A stretch of DNA of 64,000 nucleotides from Mesorhabditis belari. Lineage: Eukaryota > Nematoda > Chromadorea > Rhabditida > Rhabditidae. Under the pieces are notes generated by a model that searched no databases, was not told the DNA's origin, and saw only the letters and a list, made by a program, of their open reading frames with translations. The position numbers and the translations under genes are program-made. Location: NCBI GenBank assembly GCA_958450365.1, contig CAUEEP010000925.1, positions 806,001-870,000 on the forward strand, read 5' to 3'. Positions 30,401 to 41,600 of this stretch are shown here, piece by piece; position 1 is the first letter of the stretch; every line of letters begins with the position of its first letter.

Positions 30401-31712
30401 CCGAACTTTATTAGTACCAAAACTTCTAAAAAGCCACCGGAAATAGTTCCAAAAGGGAACCAGATTTACAATCTACTAATTTAAGGATTTTGATTGCTAA
30501 ACCAAAGCCTAAACCAAAGCCTAAACCAAAGCCGAAACCAAAGCATCAACTCTTCCAGTTTTCAATCGACTTTTTCTTGATTCCAGAAAGATCCAAGATC
30601 AAATTTTTCCACTATTACTTGTACACTAACTCACTGGTTTATTTTTCCCCACTTACTGGTTCATTTTTTAAAATCTCATACAGCCAAAAGCAATCATAAA
30701 CACCCAATCCCCAAACTCTCAAAGTCTAAATTGCCATCGGGTTTTTTACGAGTATCCAAAGGGTTTTTTCCGCTTTACAACCTCCCCAAATGCCTCAGAT
30801 TTTGTCAGATTTAAGGCAATCTTCCCAAAAAGACCCCTATTACAAACGATTAGACCGTTATCTAGGGCGGGGATGAGTTGCGCAATGAGAAGGAGAAGGA
30901 CCCCAGGGGCTAGGGTAGGCTGGGGTAGGGATGGATGAGTAGCCCTCCTCCTAGGTCACCCTTTCCCTTCTATGATCTAATACCTCTACCCCGACCTCTG
31001 ACTGCGCATTGGCACACTCTGTTAGGCGGGAAATTTCCTCCGAGGGGTCACCGATCACAAGATCTACTCTTTTCCCATTTACCCCAACCCTGTCCGGTCT
31101 CCTGATGCTAGGGGTTTAGGAAAAGGTAAAATCAGTGCAAGGAATTGATAATGAAGAAGGAAATTTATAAACGGGCACAACTAGGGCTTGTTGCTTCTGT
31201 GCTGTAGAGGGTTTTAAGTCATTTTTCACTGCCCTTTTTGTCATTGACTCTCACTAATATATCTCTGGGCATCTTTTTCTCTTTTCTTCTTTTTTTTACC
31301 CATTTTATCCATGATCAGCCGGTCGCCGAGAAGCAATTTGGAGCAAAGTAGTGAATATATAAGACTGACAAGGGGAAGGCACCGAGGCAAGCTTGCCTTT
31401 TTCCCCGATCCCCGACTCTGTGAGTTGAATTTGATCTCGAGTCAAAAGGCCTCGACTCGATCTTTCTCGATCCTCGATTCGATCTTGACTCGGTGCCTTT
31501 CCCTTGTCTGAACTCGGTACCTGATACCTAGCCTACTACAGATTACCTAACGCTTTAAAACTTCAAATCACTTTTGTTCAGGCGTCGACCTCTTGACGAT
31601 TCGCGGTGCCGGTCATTTCACGTCGTCGGCAAACGAGAAACCGAAAGAGTCCCTTCAAATGTTCTACAATTTTATCAATGGAAATGACTACAGTCAACCG
31701 ATACCAAAATAA
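24423..31712 (+). CDS. Serine carboxypeptidase, lysosomal cathepsin A-like (peptidase S10)
   Basis: Exons: 24423-24583, 25146-25228, 25517-25596, 25669-25776, 25980-26120, 26183-26274, 26351-26444, 26632-26717, 28072-28275, 28444-28525, 28590-28676, 29920-29989, 31582-31712. These total 1419 nt, one frame of 472 residues, the usual length for the family. Residues 1-18 are a signal peptide ([18 protein letters not shown]). Family motifs: [10 protein letters not shown] at about 70-79, GESYGG with the nucleophile Ser at about 167, GDIDSVCN with the catalytic Asp at about 384-386, GAGH with the catalytic His at about 441. The enzyme should remove C-terminal residues from peptides in lysosomes or after secretion. 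The exon 6 donor (GTTGGT) is weak, and the exon 8-9 junction needs the second donor (ATG|GTAATT) rather than CAG|GTATGG to keep frame. Introns 8, 9, 11 and 12 are enlarged by repeats. No internal stop or frameshift was found. Confidence 0.92.
24668..24787. repeat. Small inverted repeat in intron 1 of the carboxypeptidase
   Basis: AAAGTGAGGTCAAAAGTC and CACTCTAAATC on the left are matched in inverted order by GATTTAGAGTG and GACGTTTGACCTTACTTCAC on the right, an imperfect hairpin of about 120 bp. Confidence 0.6.
27243..27300 (-). pseudogene. tRNA-like 3' half inside foldback
   Basis: On the minus strand GGTCGCTGGTTCGAATCCCG is a near-perfect T-arm/B box. An almost identical sequence (GGTCGCTGGTTCGAATTCCA) lies in the loop of the unrelated palindrome at 61942-62618. 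The 5' half is not recognisable. Confidence 0.45.
27590..27675 (-). pseudogene. tRNA-like sequence
   Basis: On the minus strand GGGCCCTCATCGTGTATTGG..TTAAGTGCTC (A-box-like) is followed by GTGGGGTTCGGCCCCCC (B-box-like). The anticodon arm CTCA/TGAG carries a nine-base loop, so it is not a functional tRNA. A partial duplication of its 5' end (GATGAGGGCCCC twice) lies at 27658-27690. Confidence 0.45.
28345..28420 (-). pseudogene. tRNA-like sequence in intron 9
   Basis: On the minus strand GAGCCCAGTGGTAAAGCA (A-box-like) and GACGGTTCAATTCCCC (B-box-like) occur at tRNA spacing with a TCTGC/GCAGA hairpin between. The T stem has mismatches. It interrupts a short intron of the carboxypeptidase gene. 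Confidence 0.45.
29191..29670. repeat. 480-bp foldback with two tRNA-like units in intron 11
   Basis: CTAGGGAATGTTGTTACGTT at the left end is inverted at the right end (AACAACATTTCCTAG). Inside, a tRNA-like unit on the plus strand (29213-29285, CTTCTGCCGGGCG..GAGAGTTCGAGTCC) is mirrored by one on the minus strand (29400-29490, GTGGTGTGATGGCTAGTG..GAGGGTTCGAGTCC), so the element looks like two SINE-like units arranged head to head. Confidence 0.65.
30503..30545 (+). repeat. 12-bp tandem repeat (AAACCAAAGCCT)
   Basis: About 3.5 copies of AAACCAAAGCCT in intron 12 of the carboxypeptidase. The KPKPKP open frame across it is a repeat artefact. Confidence 0.75.
31368..31512. repeat. Foldback, 145 bp, in intron 12
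   Basis: ACAAGGGGAAGGCACCGAG at 31369 is matched by the complement CTCGGTGCCTTTCCCTTGT ending about 31512. CTCGAGTCAAAAGG inside links it to the foldback family at 22.9 and 13.6 kb. Confidence 0.65.
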
Positions 31713-34700
31713 ACATTGATCGATAAAGATTTGAGGTTAAACTAAAACAAAGTAAACTCTTTAACTATAAGAAGTTAACCAGGACAGGCTAGAAATCAGG
31801 TTAGGTCAGTCAAGCCAGTAGCGTTGATCTGGACTTGAACTTGCCTAGCTCGTAAAAATCCATGATCAGCCGGTCACCGAGAAGTAATTGCTTTTAGAAA
31901 ACACCAGTAAGAATATGAAAATAAGAACAATGATAAAAGAGTATTGTAACAATGAACTAGTTTGGGTTTTTTTGACACGAGCATCGCCATTGATGAATGT
32001 ACACCCGGTGAGATTTCGGGTAAATCTTTCTCTTACTCGTAGCGACATTCATCGATTGCAATACACGGAAAGGGAATGGATACAAAACGATAAAATAGTG
32101 CTAAGGAAAGGTACTGTACCTGTACTGACACAGTTAGCATCAAGCAAGTATCAACTAAGCTTATTAAACTTAAATCTGTACTGTATTGGTAATAGTACTT
32201 AAATAGAGAAACAGTTGAATAGTAGCTGAATCGAAATTAGAATAGTGAGTGGGGAAATGAGTGACAAGTGATGGGAATGGGGTAGGAAGGGGGTTGGGTC
32301 GAGAATGGGTGAAAGGGGTGGGACTGTGCCTCGGGCATTTAGGGTGAGGGATGGAGGAGGTCACGGAAGGGGTGGGGTCAGGGTTTGCCGTGAGGCCAGG
32401 AAGAGAGGGGTCAACAAAATTGGTGCAGGGTCTAGGCTTAGGGTAGGTCCTTGCCAGGCCCTGTGACTCAAGAAGGGTAAAAAACTGGGGTAGAGGCTAC
32501 GGGGATCGGCCCGCTACATGGGCTGGGTCAGAGTGCAGACTACAAGGACCGCTGGAGATCTAAGAGCTAGCCTCAAACATATCCTAGTTCATAGCTCACG
32601 ACTACTGAATCCTGTTGTAGAGCTACAGTATTGCTAGCTTACTGTAGCCAAAGCTTACTGTAGCTAAAGTAGTACTAAAGCCTAAACTCTACTCATGACT
32701 AAAGCCTAAACTCTACTCATGACTAAAGCCTAAACTCGAAACTAGCTTACGATCTTTTTTAGTGTTACAAATCTCTAGCCTAGTGCAGTCTAGTTCTACA
32801 GAGTTCTACTCTAGACCCTGAGCTGTGAATTCAACTATAAGTCAGCTTAATTATTGCACAAAACTCTAGGAATTCAGAATTCAAAACAAATTCAATTTCT
32901 AGTTAATAGTTAGCTAATTTCTAGTTTCTAATTAAGGGATGGCTAGCCTAGAAACCCCCTCCTCGACATCTAAATTCTTCCTACCAAGCCCAGAATCTCA
33001 AACAGAATACTCAAGTAGTATCCCCAGAGGTCGAGTAAATGGTGGGGTGGAAAGAGAGTCAAAAAACGGCTCGAGATTGGTGGAAACAGGCCAAAAAAGG
33101 GAGATGGGGTAGAGGCAGACAGGCAGAGTGAGCAGCGATGGGATGGTACCATTCGGGGTCAACCCTTTCCCCTTTCCCCTCTCCCCCACTCCACCAGTTT
33201 TTTGTGCTTCTCTCGCCTCTCTAGCATCTCTAATACTAGACTATCTTTTTCTCTAGATTATTGATCTATATTCCTAAGACCTCTTGACTCCCTTGTACCT
33301 CTTTTTCTATCATTTTTTCTAGGTTATCGGCTCTTCTCTATGTCTATGAGAACCCCAAGTCCCCGGTACTGTCTTTGTAGCTTAGATATCTTAATTTCCA
33401 TAGTCTCTTGTACTTATTTGTCTATGTCGCAGTGCTATGGATTCAGAAAAATCCTAATAGATTCTCATTTAGAGAAATAAGTATGAAAGAAACGTGGAAT
33501 AGAGGACAGCTTATAAGCTAGCTTATAAAGAACATGATACTAGTGTGCTAGAGGTTCTAGTAGACCTAGAAATAAAACAGTATAAAGTAAAGAAATGAAT
33601 TGAATCGAGAGGAAATTGAACTCTCGATCCTCTCCTTACCGGCCACCACTGAGCTCTGATGCTCTACCACTCAGCTATTGGCGCCTTCTTTACCAAAGAA
33701 GAAATGGGAAAGACAAGGAAGAAGAGAGGAAGAAAGAGATGGAAATTCCCAGGTCTACAGGCTAGAATTGGTGTCCTGGTTTTGCATAGACCTATCTCTG
33801 TACTAATTGTAAATATTACAGTAGATAGCTAATTCTAGATACCTTGTACCTCTAAAACAGGTCTAAAAGCAATCTAAAGCATCTCAAGCCTTTCTAGATC
33901 CCCAAATTCCTCATTGTCTTATACCGACTGGCTAGCCTTTTTACCTCCTTTTTTCCGAATCTCTCGTACTTACTGGTTCTCTAGTTTTGTAACCTCTCAA
34001 GCCCCCAGTACCTCTAGGTTTTTTAAGCTTTTCTATGGCTAATATCTAATCTCTATTTCTATAATAATGCCCAGTATCTTTATCTCTCTTGTCTCACTCT
34101 CTCGCGCTAAATGGTTCTCTGGTTTTGACCGCCTCTAGTACTGTACCCCTAGATTCATTTCCCCATCCATTCCCTCTCTTGCTAATCTCTCTCCCATACC
34201 CCACCGCATTTATGACGTCGGCTTGCCTTTTTTTTTGACCCCTCTTTCCCCCTCCCCGATCCACCAGATGACCTATGTGTGGTGACCCGTGTGGACCCCG
34301 TGATCAGCCTTTTTCTCTACCCTTTTCTCATCCCCATCCACACAAGGCACACTCCAGGCACCACTTTCCCCCCAACTGTCTTACCCACCAATCGATCCAT
34401 CCCTCCCCACCCATTCGTCTTCCCGATTTTGGATGTTGGGGGACCAAAAATGCATCCGGACTATAGGGGAGCTGGGATTTGTGAAAAAAGAAAGCCGAAC
34501 AGGGAACTAATAAAATCCGATTCTGGCAATGAGTCTGATTTAAAAAGCTAAATGCATGATAGAAAACTTTCAGCAGAAAACTGAACTGATAGTGAGTCTG
34601 AAACTCAACCAAGTGCAGAATCCAGAAACCTACTGCAACCGTCTGAAAAACCTGCACTTTTCTGGCTTAAATTCTTGTCTGTATTGTCTTTATTGTTTGT

Positions 34701-34897
34701 CTGCATTGTCTGTAATGACAGAAAAAGTAATGAGAGTTTAAATATTGAAATAAACGATACTTTTCCGTTCCGTAAAAATAACCCCGGATCATTTAATAAT
34801 CAAAAATCGATCAATTTAATCAAAATCAAAAAATAAACATCAAAATAAGATGAATGAGAAATCGATGACGTAGCAATTTGTGGTAAGATCCATTCGT
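31713..34897. other. Intergenic, repeat-bearing, no gene seen
   Basis: Holds a second copy of the ATGATCAGCCGGTC-CCGAGAAG sequence (31310 and 31861), a G-rich tract (32250-32480), a 24-bp repeat (CTAAAGCCTAAACTCTACTC) at 32675-32740, a tRNA-like sequence and pyrimidine-rich DNA (33220-34400). Open frames at 34270-34660 are CT-rich and not protein-like. Confidence 0.45.
33605..33690 (-). pseudogene. tRNA-like sequence
   Basis: On the minus strand GGCGCCAATAGCTGAGTGGT..AGAGCATC carries a good A box (TAGCTGAGTGGTAGAGC), and GAGAGTTCAATTTCC at the far end is a degraded B box. The extra length between them and the imperfect T stem argue against a working tRNA. Confidence 0.45.
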
Positions 34898-35144
34898 AGA
34901 AATCGAGATAGCTCGTCGAGCCATGAATTCAACGAGATAGCTCGATAGGAAATGATGTGCCATGCCGTGATGCTTGCTTCTCCATTTAGCAGATCCCTAT
35001 AGACGCTTGATCGTCTGGGTGTGAATAGAAGGGTAATCCGGATTTAGGAAGTTGTAGTTGTGGTTGACTTGAGCGTTGGTAAAGCCGGCTTTCTTCATCT
35101 TTCTCCATCTGTTGAGTCCTCGCCAACAATCGAAGTAAATTTGG
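34898..35144 (-). pseudogene. Merlin / IS1595-type transposase C-terminal remnant
   Basis: On the minus strand one frame reads IYFDCWRGLNRWRK.., KKAGFTNAQVNHNYNFLNPD, IHTQTIKRL, TAG, then GMAHHFLSSYLVEFMARRAI. The DCWRG, VNH..NF..P, HTQTI and YL.EF..RR order is the C-terminal half of the IS1595/ISXO2-type DDE domain (PF12762) found in animal Merlin elements, where the stop position normally holds Trp. One stop and loss of the N-terminal half make it inactive. No terminal inverted repeats were identified. Confidence 0.75.
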
Positions 35145-35249
35145 GCTGGATGTGTCCAATCATCGCTTCAAATAGAGCGGTCGGCCGATCGATCGGCTAC
35201 CTCATGCAAATGAATGCAAATTTTGTAATTTGTTGCTAATTTGAATGAT

Positions 35250-35700
35250 TTGTGGCTAATTGAAGTGATTTGTTGAGATTTTCCATTGAAATGTCAAGAT
35301 AATGGGCTGTTTAAAGGCACAGAGGGCCTTAAACTTTCCACAAAGGGCGACAGATACCTGTCTCGTCGGTTTAATTACCCAAGTTTGAGGTTAGCATTAA
35401 CCCCGAGACCTTGTCGAAGTGTATCGGACAAATTTTGGAACGCGTCTCCGTAAGGAGATGCACTAAACAATCGAAACCTCAACTGTTGCAGGGTTTTTCG
35501 CTCAAATCGAGTGATTTGTTGCTCGATTACGTGTTTTGGGGCTAATTCAAATGATTTGTTGACATTTTCCATAGAAATGTCAAGATAATGGGCTGTTTAA
35601 GCCGTTAATGATTTAAGTGTTGATGATTTAAGTGTTTTTTTGGTTAAATCGAGTGATTTGTTGCTAATTTGAATGTTTTGTGGCTAATATAACGGAAAAG
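35250..35700. repeat. Direct repeat of about 90 bp (ATTTGTTG.. / GGGCTGTTT)
   Basis: The sequence TTTTCCATTGAAATGTCAAG..ATAATGGGCTGTTT at 35279-35315 recurs at 35561-35600, each preceded by variants of GCTAATTTGAATGATTTGTTG. A third partial copy lies at 35650-35690. Confidence 0.6.
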
Positions 35701-36194
35701 AACCAAATAAACATTCAATTTCTTACTAATGTATTTCACAAAAATTCGATATTCGATAAGAAAAGCAATTCTTAGCTTTCAGTTTTCAGATCGAACAAGA
35801 TAGAAGAGGCAAAGAGTGATCATTCGGCCTCCTTTGTTCTTCTTTTTTGCTTCTTTTTTTCAATGTTTTCAATAGCTGTTTATTTATTTATTTCAATATT
35901 TAAACTTTCATTCGTTTTTGGTTTAATGATTCAATAAAATTTGATGAAGAAATCACAAAATTTGACTTAATTTAGCTTGAAAAGAGATTCAAGTGACCAA
36001 GATGAATTTCCACAAGAATACAAATCCAAATCTAGCCTACAAACTAGCTGAAAAAACTTCCTTGAAAACCTTTTACATAAATTGACTTTGATTCTCTTAA
36101 GAGTTTCAAATTCGGTTTTTTTTGGAACTATTTTGCTACATAAGTTCTTGGATTCAAAGGACTTGGATTCTTTAGAAGAAGGAGTGGTCGCTAC

Positions 36195-36510
36195 TGATCT
36201 GGATCAAGATACTGATCTACTGATCTGGACCAAGATACTGATCTACTGATCTGGACCAAGATACTGATCTACTGACCTGGACCAAGATACTGATCTACTG
36301 ATCTGGACCAAGATACTGATCTACTGGCCTGGACCAAGATACTGATCTACTGATCTGGACCAAGATACTGATCTACTGACCTGGACCAAGATACTGATCT
36401 ACTGATCTGGACCAAGATACTGATCTACTGACCTGGACCAAGATACTGATCTACTGATCTGGACCAAGATACTGATCTACTGATCTGGACCAAGTCGCTA
36501 CTGATCTGGA
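36195..36510 (+). repeat. 26-bp minisatellite
   Basis: About 12 copies of a 26-bp unit based on TACTGATCTGGACCAAGATA. The unit core also occurs once in the single transposase-derived fragments (near 38105 and 36495), so the array probably grew from that sequence. Confidence 0.85.
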
Positions 36511-37077
36511 CCAAGACCAAGATGCGGCGCCCAGAAGTGACAGCACAAAGGAGCATCTCGAGAAGATCAGAGTTTGGTCATGCTCCTTTTTGGTCATGAT
36601 CCTTTTTGGCCATGATTCAATGAAATTTGATGAAGTAATCACAAAATTTGACTTAATTTAGCTTGAAAAGAGATCCAAGTGATCGAGGACATCAATTGAG
36701 CACAAAAAAGCACCAAAATCAAAACACAGTACTCACTTTTACCTTTTCTCACCAACAATTGTATTGGTGATGGGAGGACGCGTGGCTGTGCCCTTTTCCC
36801 ATCCATTGAATCATGACCAAAAAGGTCGGCAAGGCTTTGATTCAGTTTTTCAGGATTCAGATGGGAAATTGCAATATAAAGTCTTATGAAATTGATCTTA
36901 TTCTTATTACAAATTGATTATTAATCAAGAATGCTTGAGTTTCTCTTAAAAAGTGCGGCTTTCGTTTGAAATTTTCAAATTTTCAGCTTATCAAATGAAA
37001 TTTGGCCGAAAAAACGAAATGACCGCAAAATTCTTTTCGTTTTTCGCCAAGTTCGCCAAATTTTCAGCAAAAGTAGC

Positions 37078-37105
37078 TAGACTAGCTAGACTAGCTAGAC
37101 TAGCA
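37078..37105 (+). repeat. 10-bp tandem repeat (CTAGACTAGC... )
   Basis: About three copies of GACTAGCTAG-type units between 37078 and 37105. Confidence 0.6.
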
Positions 37106-38029
37106 AAAGCTAGAATTTTTTCATCTAGTTTGTAGGACTAGCTTTTCAAACGAAGATTTTCAAACGAAGCTTTTCACAAAAAGATAACGAAAAGCTTGAA
37201 ATATTGAAAAAATTTGATTTATTACTATATTTCTCAATATAGTTCTCATTCAAAAACAACAAAAGAAGAACAGAGCACCGAATGATTACTGTCTGCGTCT
37301 CCTATGCATTTTTCTTCTAAAGATTTGGTTGATAAGGCCTAAAAATCTAGATTTAGCCTAGTTCCTTTTTAACCAAAGAGTTCCAAAAAAGGCCGAAGCC
37401 TAGTTCCTTTTTAGCCAAATATTTAGCCTAGTTCCTTTTTAGCCAAATAGTTCCAAAAAAAGCCGAATTTCAAACTCTTTAAGAGAATCAAAGTCAATTT
37501 ATGTAAAAGGTTTTTCAGGAAATTTTTTTTCAGCTAGTTTGTAGGCTAGATTTGGACTTGTATTCTTGTGGAAATTCATCTTTTCTTTCAAAAAGAGAAA
37601 AAATCGAGTGTTGATTAGAAATGAAAAGGGAAAAAAGGCAAAAAGAAGAAAAAAAGCACACTGTCTCATCACTGTCTCATCACTGTCTGATCACTGTCTT
37701 CGTCTCCAATCGACTGGCTGACCTATTCATCCACTTGGGAAACTAATTAAACCCAAACCCTCATTTTAGATCTTAAAAGAATCAAGATTTGTTGTGAAAG
37801 TAATTTTAATTCGAGCTGTAAACTGGAAGCTGAGAATTGCTTTTCTCGAAAAAGGGAGCGGTGAAATGAGAGTTCTTCTTTCACGCTTTTGAAGATTCTC
37901 CCACAATCAGTTTAAACAGCTTGTTTATCACCGGATTCAGCTCTTTTTCTCCTGGTTTTTTTCGTGCTTGATTCTTCTTGCCTACACTTCTTTTCACCAG
38001 CTTCCAGTTAGAAAGAAAAGAAAAAAAAA

Positions 38030-38475
38030 TGCTTCGACAACTACATCAGAAAGAAATACCACGAGCAAACTTTTAAAGGACTTGGATTCTTGACCAGTGG
38101 TCGCTACTGATCTAGGACCAAGATGCGGCGCACAGAAGTGACAGCAGAAAGGAGCATCTCGAGCACATCAATTTAGAGTGTATCTACGTGCCCGGAGGAA
38201 CGACAAAATACTTGCAACCTGCTGATGTTTCTTGGAATGCACCGTGCAAAGCAAAGATTCAACAACAGTATGAGAATTGAATTTTGACATAGGCTCCATC
38301 ATTATGCCCAAATTCTTGGAGGTAGATTTTTCCCATAAATTTTCTATTTTTCTATTTCTCCCATAAATTTGTTAGGATTTTTGAACAATTTTTGCGCTCA
38401 CAGTGAACACAAAACCTCCATTTTTAAGGGTTTTTGTTGGTTAAACAAACAGCTAAATTGAGAGAATAGTGCGGC
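38030..38475 (+). pseudogene. DDE_1-type (pogo/jerky-like) transposase fragment
   Basis: Across two frames: ..DQDAAHRSD.. , then INLECIYVPGGTTKYLQPAD and VSWNAPCKAKIQQQYEN. The D-x-D...H and PGG-T-LQP-DVS-N-P-K arrangement is that of DDE_1 endonuclease domains (PF03184) of pogo/Tigger/jerky elements. Downstream a GAACACAAAACC..GGTTAAACAAACAGC segment is shared with copies at 43.2-43.8 and 46.1-46.9 kb. Only about 80 residues are covered and stops occur, so it is a dead fragment of a repeat family. Confidence 0.65.
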
Positions 38476-38577
38476 TTCTCCTAGCCGACCTAGCCAGAGC
38501 CGACCTCTACACCAAAGTAACTTATTTGATTATTTATTTGGTCATAAAATATTCGATTTTGTGCGCTTGACTCAAAT

Positions 38578-38583
38578 TTTATT
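38578..38583 (-). promoter_or_regulatory. Polyadenylation signal AATAAA of the secreted-protein gene
   Basis: AATAAA on the minus strand, 48 nt after the stop codon at 38631-38633. Position and distance fit a normal 3' end. Confidence 0.6.
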
Positions 38584-38630
38584 GCAACAACTTTACAGAT
38601 AGCAAATAAATGAATTTAAATCAATTTAAA

Positions 38631-41600
38631 TCACAATGTGTAAATCATCGCCACATGTAACGGTTGAATATCTCCATCGACAACCACCGAATGATAGCCG
38701 ACGTTTTTGTCGATGGTCGGATTGTGAACAAAAAATGATGGGCAAGTGTAGTTGAAGCCGGCGATTTGAACGAAAACCTGGAAAAGAGGAAAGTTGAAGA
38801 AAGAGAACCGATTGAAAATGAAGAAGAATGAAAAACTTTTCACTTTCCAAAGCGACTCTCGCTATTTTTTCAAGATTTTCTCGATTTCTTTATGATTTCG
38901 AAGACTTTCGATAGATTTGATAGAAAAATTTTAGACTTTTTCGCTCTTTTCGAGTCTATTGCTTTATCTAGCACATTACTTTTCAAATCCCTCTTTCCTT
39001 TCATTTTAAAAGCTGATAAGGAGCAAAAAGTAAGGAAAAGCACATTCTAAATGGTATACTTGTACGTTCGTTTAGACGATTTTCCCAGTTCTCAGCAGTT
39101 CTCAGCAGTCTCAGTTCTAGTTTGCGTTCAGTTCTTTCCAAAGTTCGATTCCAGTATGTAATCTATTTGATTATTCTATTATTTTAAGAAAAATGAATGC
39201 TCTTAAAACAATTTCCCTATCAATCAACTACAAGCAGGCATGAAATCAAATTTTCTATCGAATGAAAGCAAATTCAACGTTTTTCAAACAAATCCGGTCA
39301 AAGAACGAGCAAAATACGTAGATTGCCAACGGCAAACGGACCGAAAAAGGAGCGGTGTTAACATGGCTAACTATCAGACCGCTTTTCCTAGTAGAACACC
39401 AAAAATCATTCTACCAAAACTAGTCTTAACCCGGCCCATTATCCATACAATTTGTGCCAGGTTACGCTTTACGGTGGACAGACTACGGTGGACAGACTAC
39501 GGTGGACAGACTACGGTGGACAGACTACGGTGGACAGACTACGGTGGACAGACTACGGTGGACAGACTACGGTGGACAGACTACGGTGGACAGACTACGG
39601 TGGACAGACTACGGTGGACAGACTACGGTGGACAGACTACGGTGGCCAGACTATGGTGGACAGACTACGATGGACAGACTATGGTGGACAGACTACGGTG
39701 GACAGACTACGGTGGACAGACCACGGTGGACAGACTACGGTGGCCAGACTACAGTGGCCGGACTACGGTGGCCAGACTACGGTGGACAGACTACGGTGGA
39801 CAGACTACGGTGGACAGACCACTGTGGACAGACTACGGTGGCCAGACTACAGTGGCCGGACTACGGTGGCCAGACTACGATGGACAGACTACAGTGGCCA
39901 GACTACGGTGGACAGACTACGGTGGACAGACTACGGTGGACAAATCACGTTTTAAAGAGCTTGCCCGACATAGAGAACTTGAATATATCCAAGTTTGCAA
40001 GTCAGACTTTTAACATTGATGCCATAGAAAAGATTTGGTTTTGAAATCTGGTTTTTGATGCCATAGAAATGATTTGGATTAAAACTGACCGATAAAGCCG
40101 GTGTCGTATTCGAGATGACCACGTCCATGATTTGATTTGAACTGAAACCCTTTTTTCCGTTGACTAACTTATTCACAAACTCAAATGGAATCTCCGGTAT
40201 CCCGCAGTCAACCGATGTGCCCTGTGTTGTCCAAGTTCCGCTAATGTTGTTGCTGATCACGTACTGGAAGAAGCGAACTGTTTTGAAATGCTAACGGAGC
40301 GCTTGCACCATGCAAGTATAAAGTTCAAAATCCACCTGTTGATTTGGTATATCCATTGACCATCGAAAGTTCACCGTCGTGCCCGTTCCCAACAAATCGA
40401 TCGTGAAATTCGTGCCCATTCCGCTGTCCACAACCACGCAAACGGTCATCCCTGTCATTCTTTATTCTCGCAACGCAGCTCTTTGTTTTGTCAGCTCAAT
40501 CATCAATCACAAATCGATGAATTTAGTATATATAGTAATCTTTTCAAATTCCCGGCATAATTAGCTGTAATAAGCTGGTAGAAATTTTTTTTATACACAA
40601 GTAAAACGGCAACGTAATTGCCATTGGCAATCCAGCTTTGAGCTCAAATTTCTTGGTGTTGAGCTGTTTAATTGAAATAGTTTTGGTACCAGTCGATAGA
40701 GAAGTACTTGACACATCTAATGATACCAAGAATATTTAAATTGGATAGCCTAAAGCCAAGATATTTGAGCTCAAAATGAGACTGCCAATCGCAAAGGGGC
40801 AGGACGCTTATAAAAGATCGATCGACCCGCCCGTTTTGCCAATCCAACTTTGCACACAAATATCTTGGCTTTTAGCTGTCCACTTGAAATAGTTTTGGTA
40901 CCAATCGATAGTGAAAGACTTGACGCATCTAATGATATTAAGAATATTGCAATTGGAGAACCCAACACCAAGATATTTGAGCTCAGAGCTAGATTACCAA
41001 TGGCAGGGAGCAGGGCGTGTATCGAATGTCTGATAGGCTGTGGAATTTGTTACTGAATTTGTTTGTTTGTTTGTTTGTTTGTTTGTTTGTTTGTTTCTTT
41101 GTCTTTGTTTCTTTGTTTGTTTGTTTTTTGTTTCTTTGTTTCTTTGTTTCTTTGTTTGTTTCTTTGTTCGTTTGTTTGTTTTTTAATGTAAAACCAATCC
41201 GAAACCATTTACCATTCGGGAAAATATTGTCCTGTGTAGGGAAACGAAAAGTGGTCGGGGTGATCATTGACTGAAGATCTTTTGAAAATTTTCTCATTTC
41301 GCTATCAAACCTGATTCCAGTGTTGATAATTTCTCAATAAAAACCCTCCGCGCAGCCCGATCGAGTTGACATTTTGAATGGGAAAAGTGAAGGGATAGTT
41401 GAAGATATTCCAAAGACTTTTCCCATTCGTGAAATAGATTGAGTATTGCGAGTCGAGAACACTGAAATTTGAAATTTTTCGTTCCACCGCTTTCGCAATT
41501 TTCAACAATTACGCAATCTTCAACAAACCGTATAAATATCATGTGATTCTCTGTGGTCAACGAGCTTGTCACCGCCGTTCCCGTTCGATCCATCGCATAA

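Larger units (their letters stand above)
35975..37590. repeat. 1.6-kb imperfect palindrome enclosing a minisatellite
   Basis: The left arm about 35995-36135 (GAATTTCCACAAGAATACAA.., TAGCCTACAAACTAGCTGAA.., AAGAGTTTCAAATTCGG) is inverted at about 37437-37585 (CCGAATTTCAAACTCTT.., TTCAGCTAGTTTGTAGGCTA.., TTGTATTCTTGTGGAAATTC). The 1.3-kb interior holds the 26-bp minisatellite, a transposase scrap and a second copy of AAATTTGATGAAG-AATCACAAA. Confidence 0.65.

Noticed and set aside
34275..34657. Overlapping frames of 63-109 codons
   Set aside because: CT-rich DNA with no family motif or splice-bounded exon.
36195..36510. Regular 26-bp repeats considered as a CRISPR-like array
   Set aside because: Units are head to tail without unique spacers; it is a minisatellite in a eukaryotic genome.
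39240..40013. 257-codon frame made mainly of repeated WTDYGGQTTVDR
   Set aside because: Product of the 14-bp minisatellite, which is open in all three plus frames and lies in an intron of a minus-strand gene.
41017..41274. FVCLFVCLFVCF frame resembling a membrane protein
   Set aside because: It is the (TTTG)n microsatellite.
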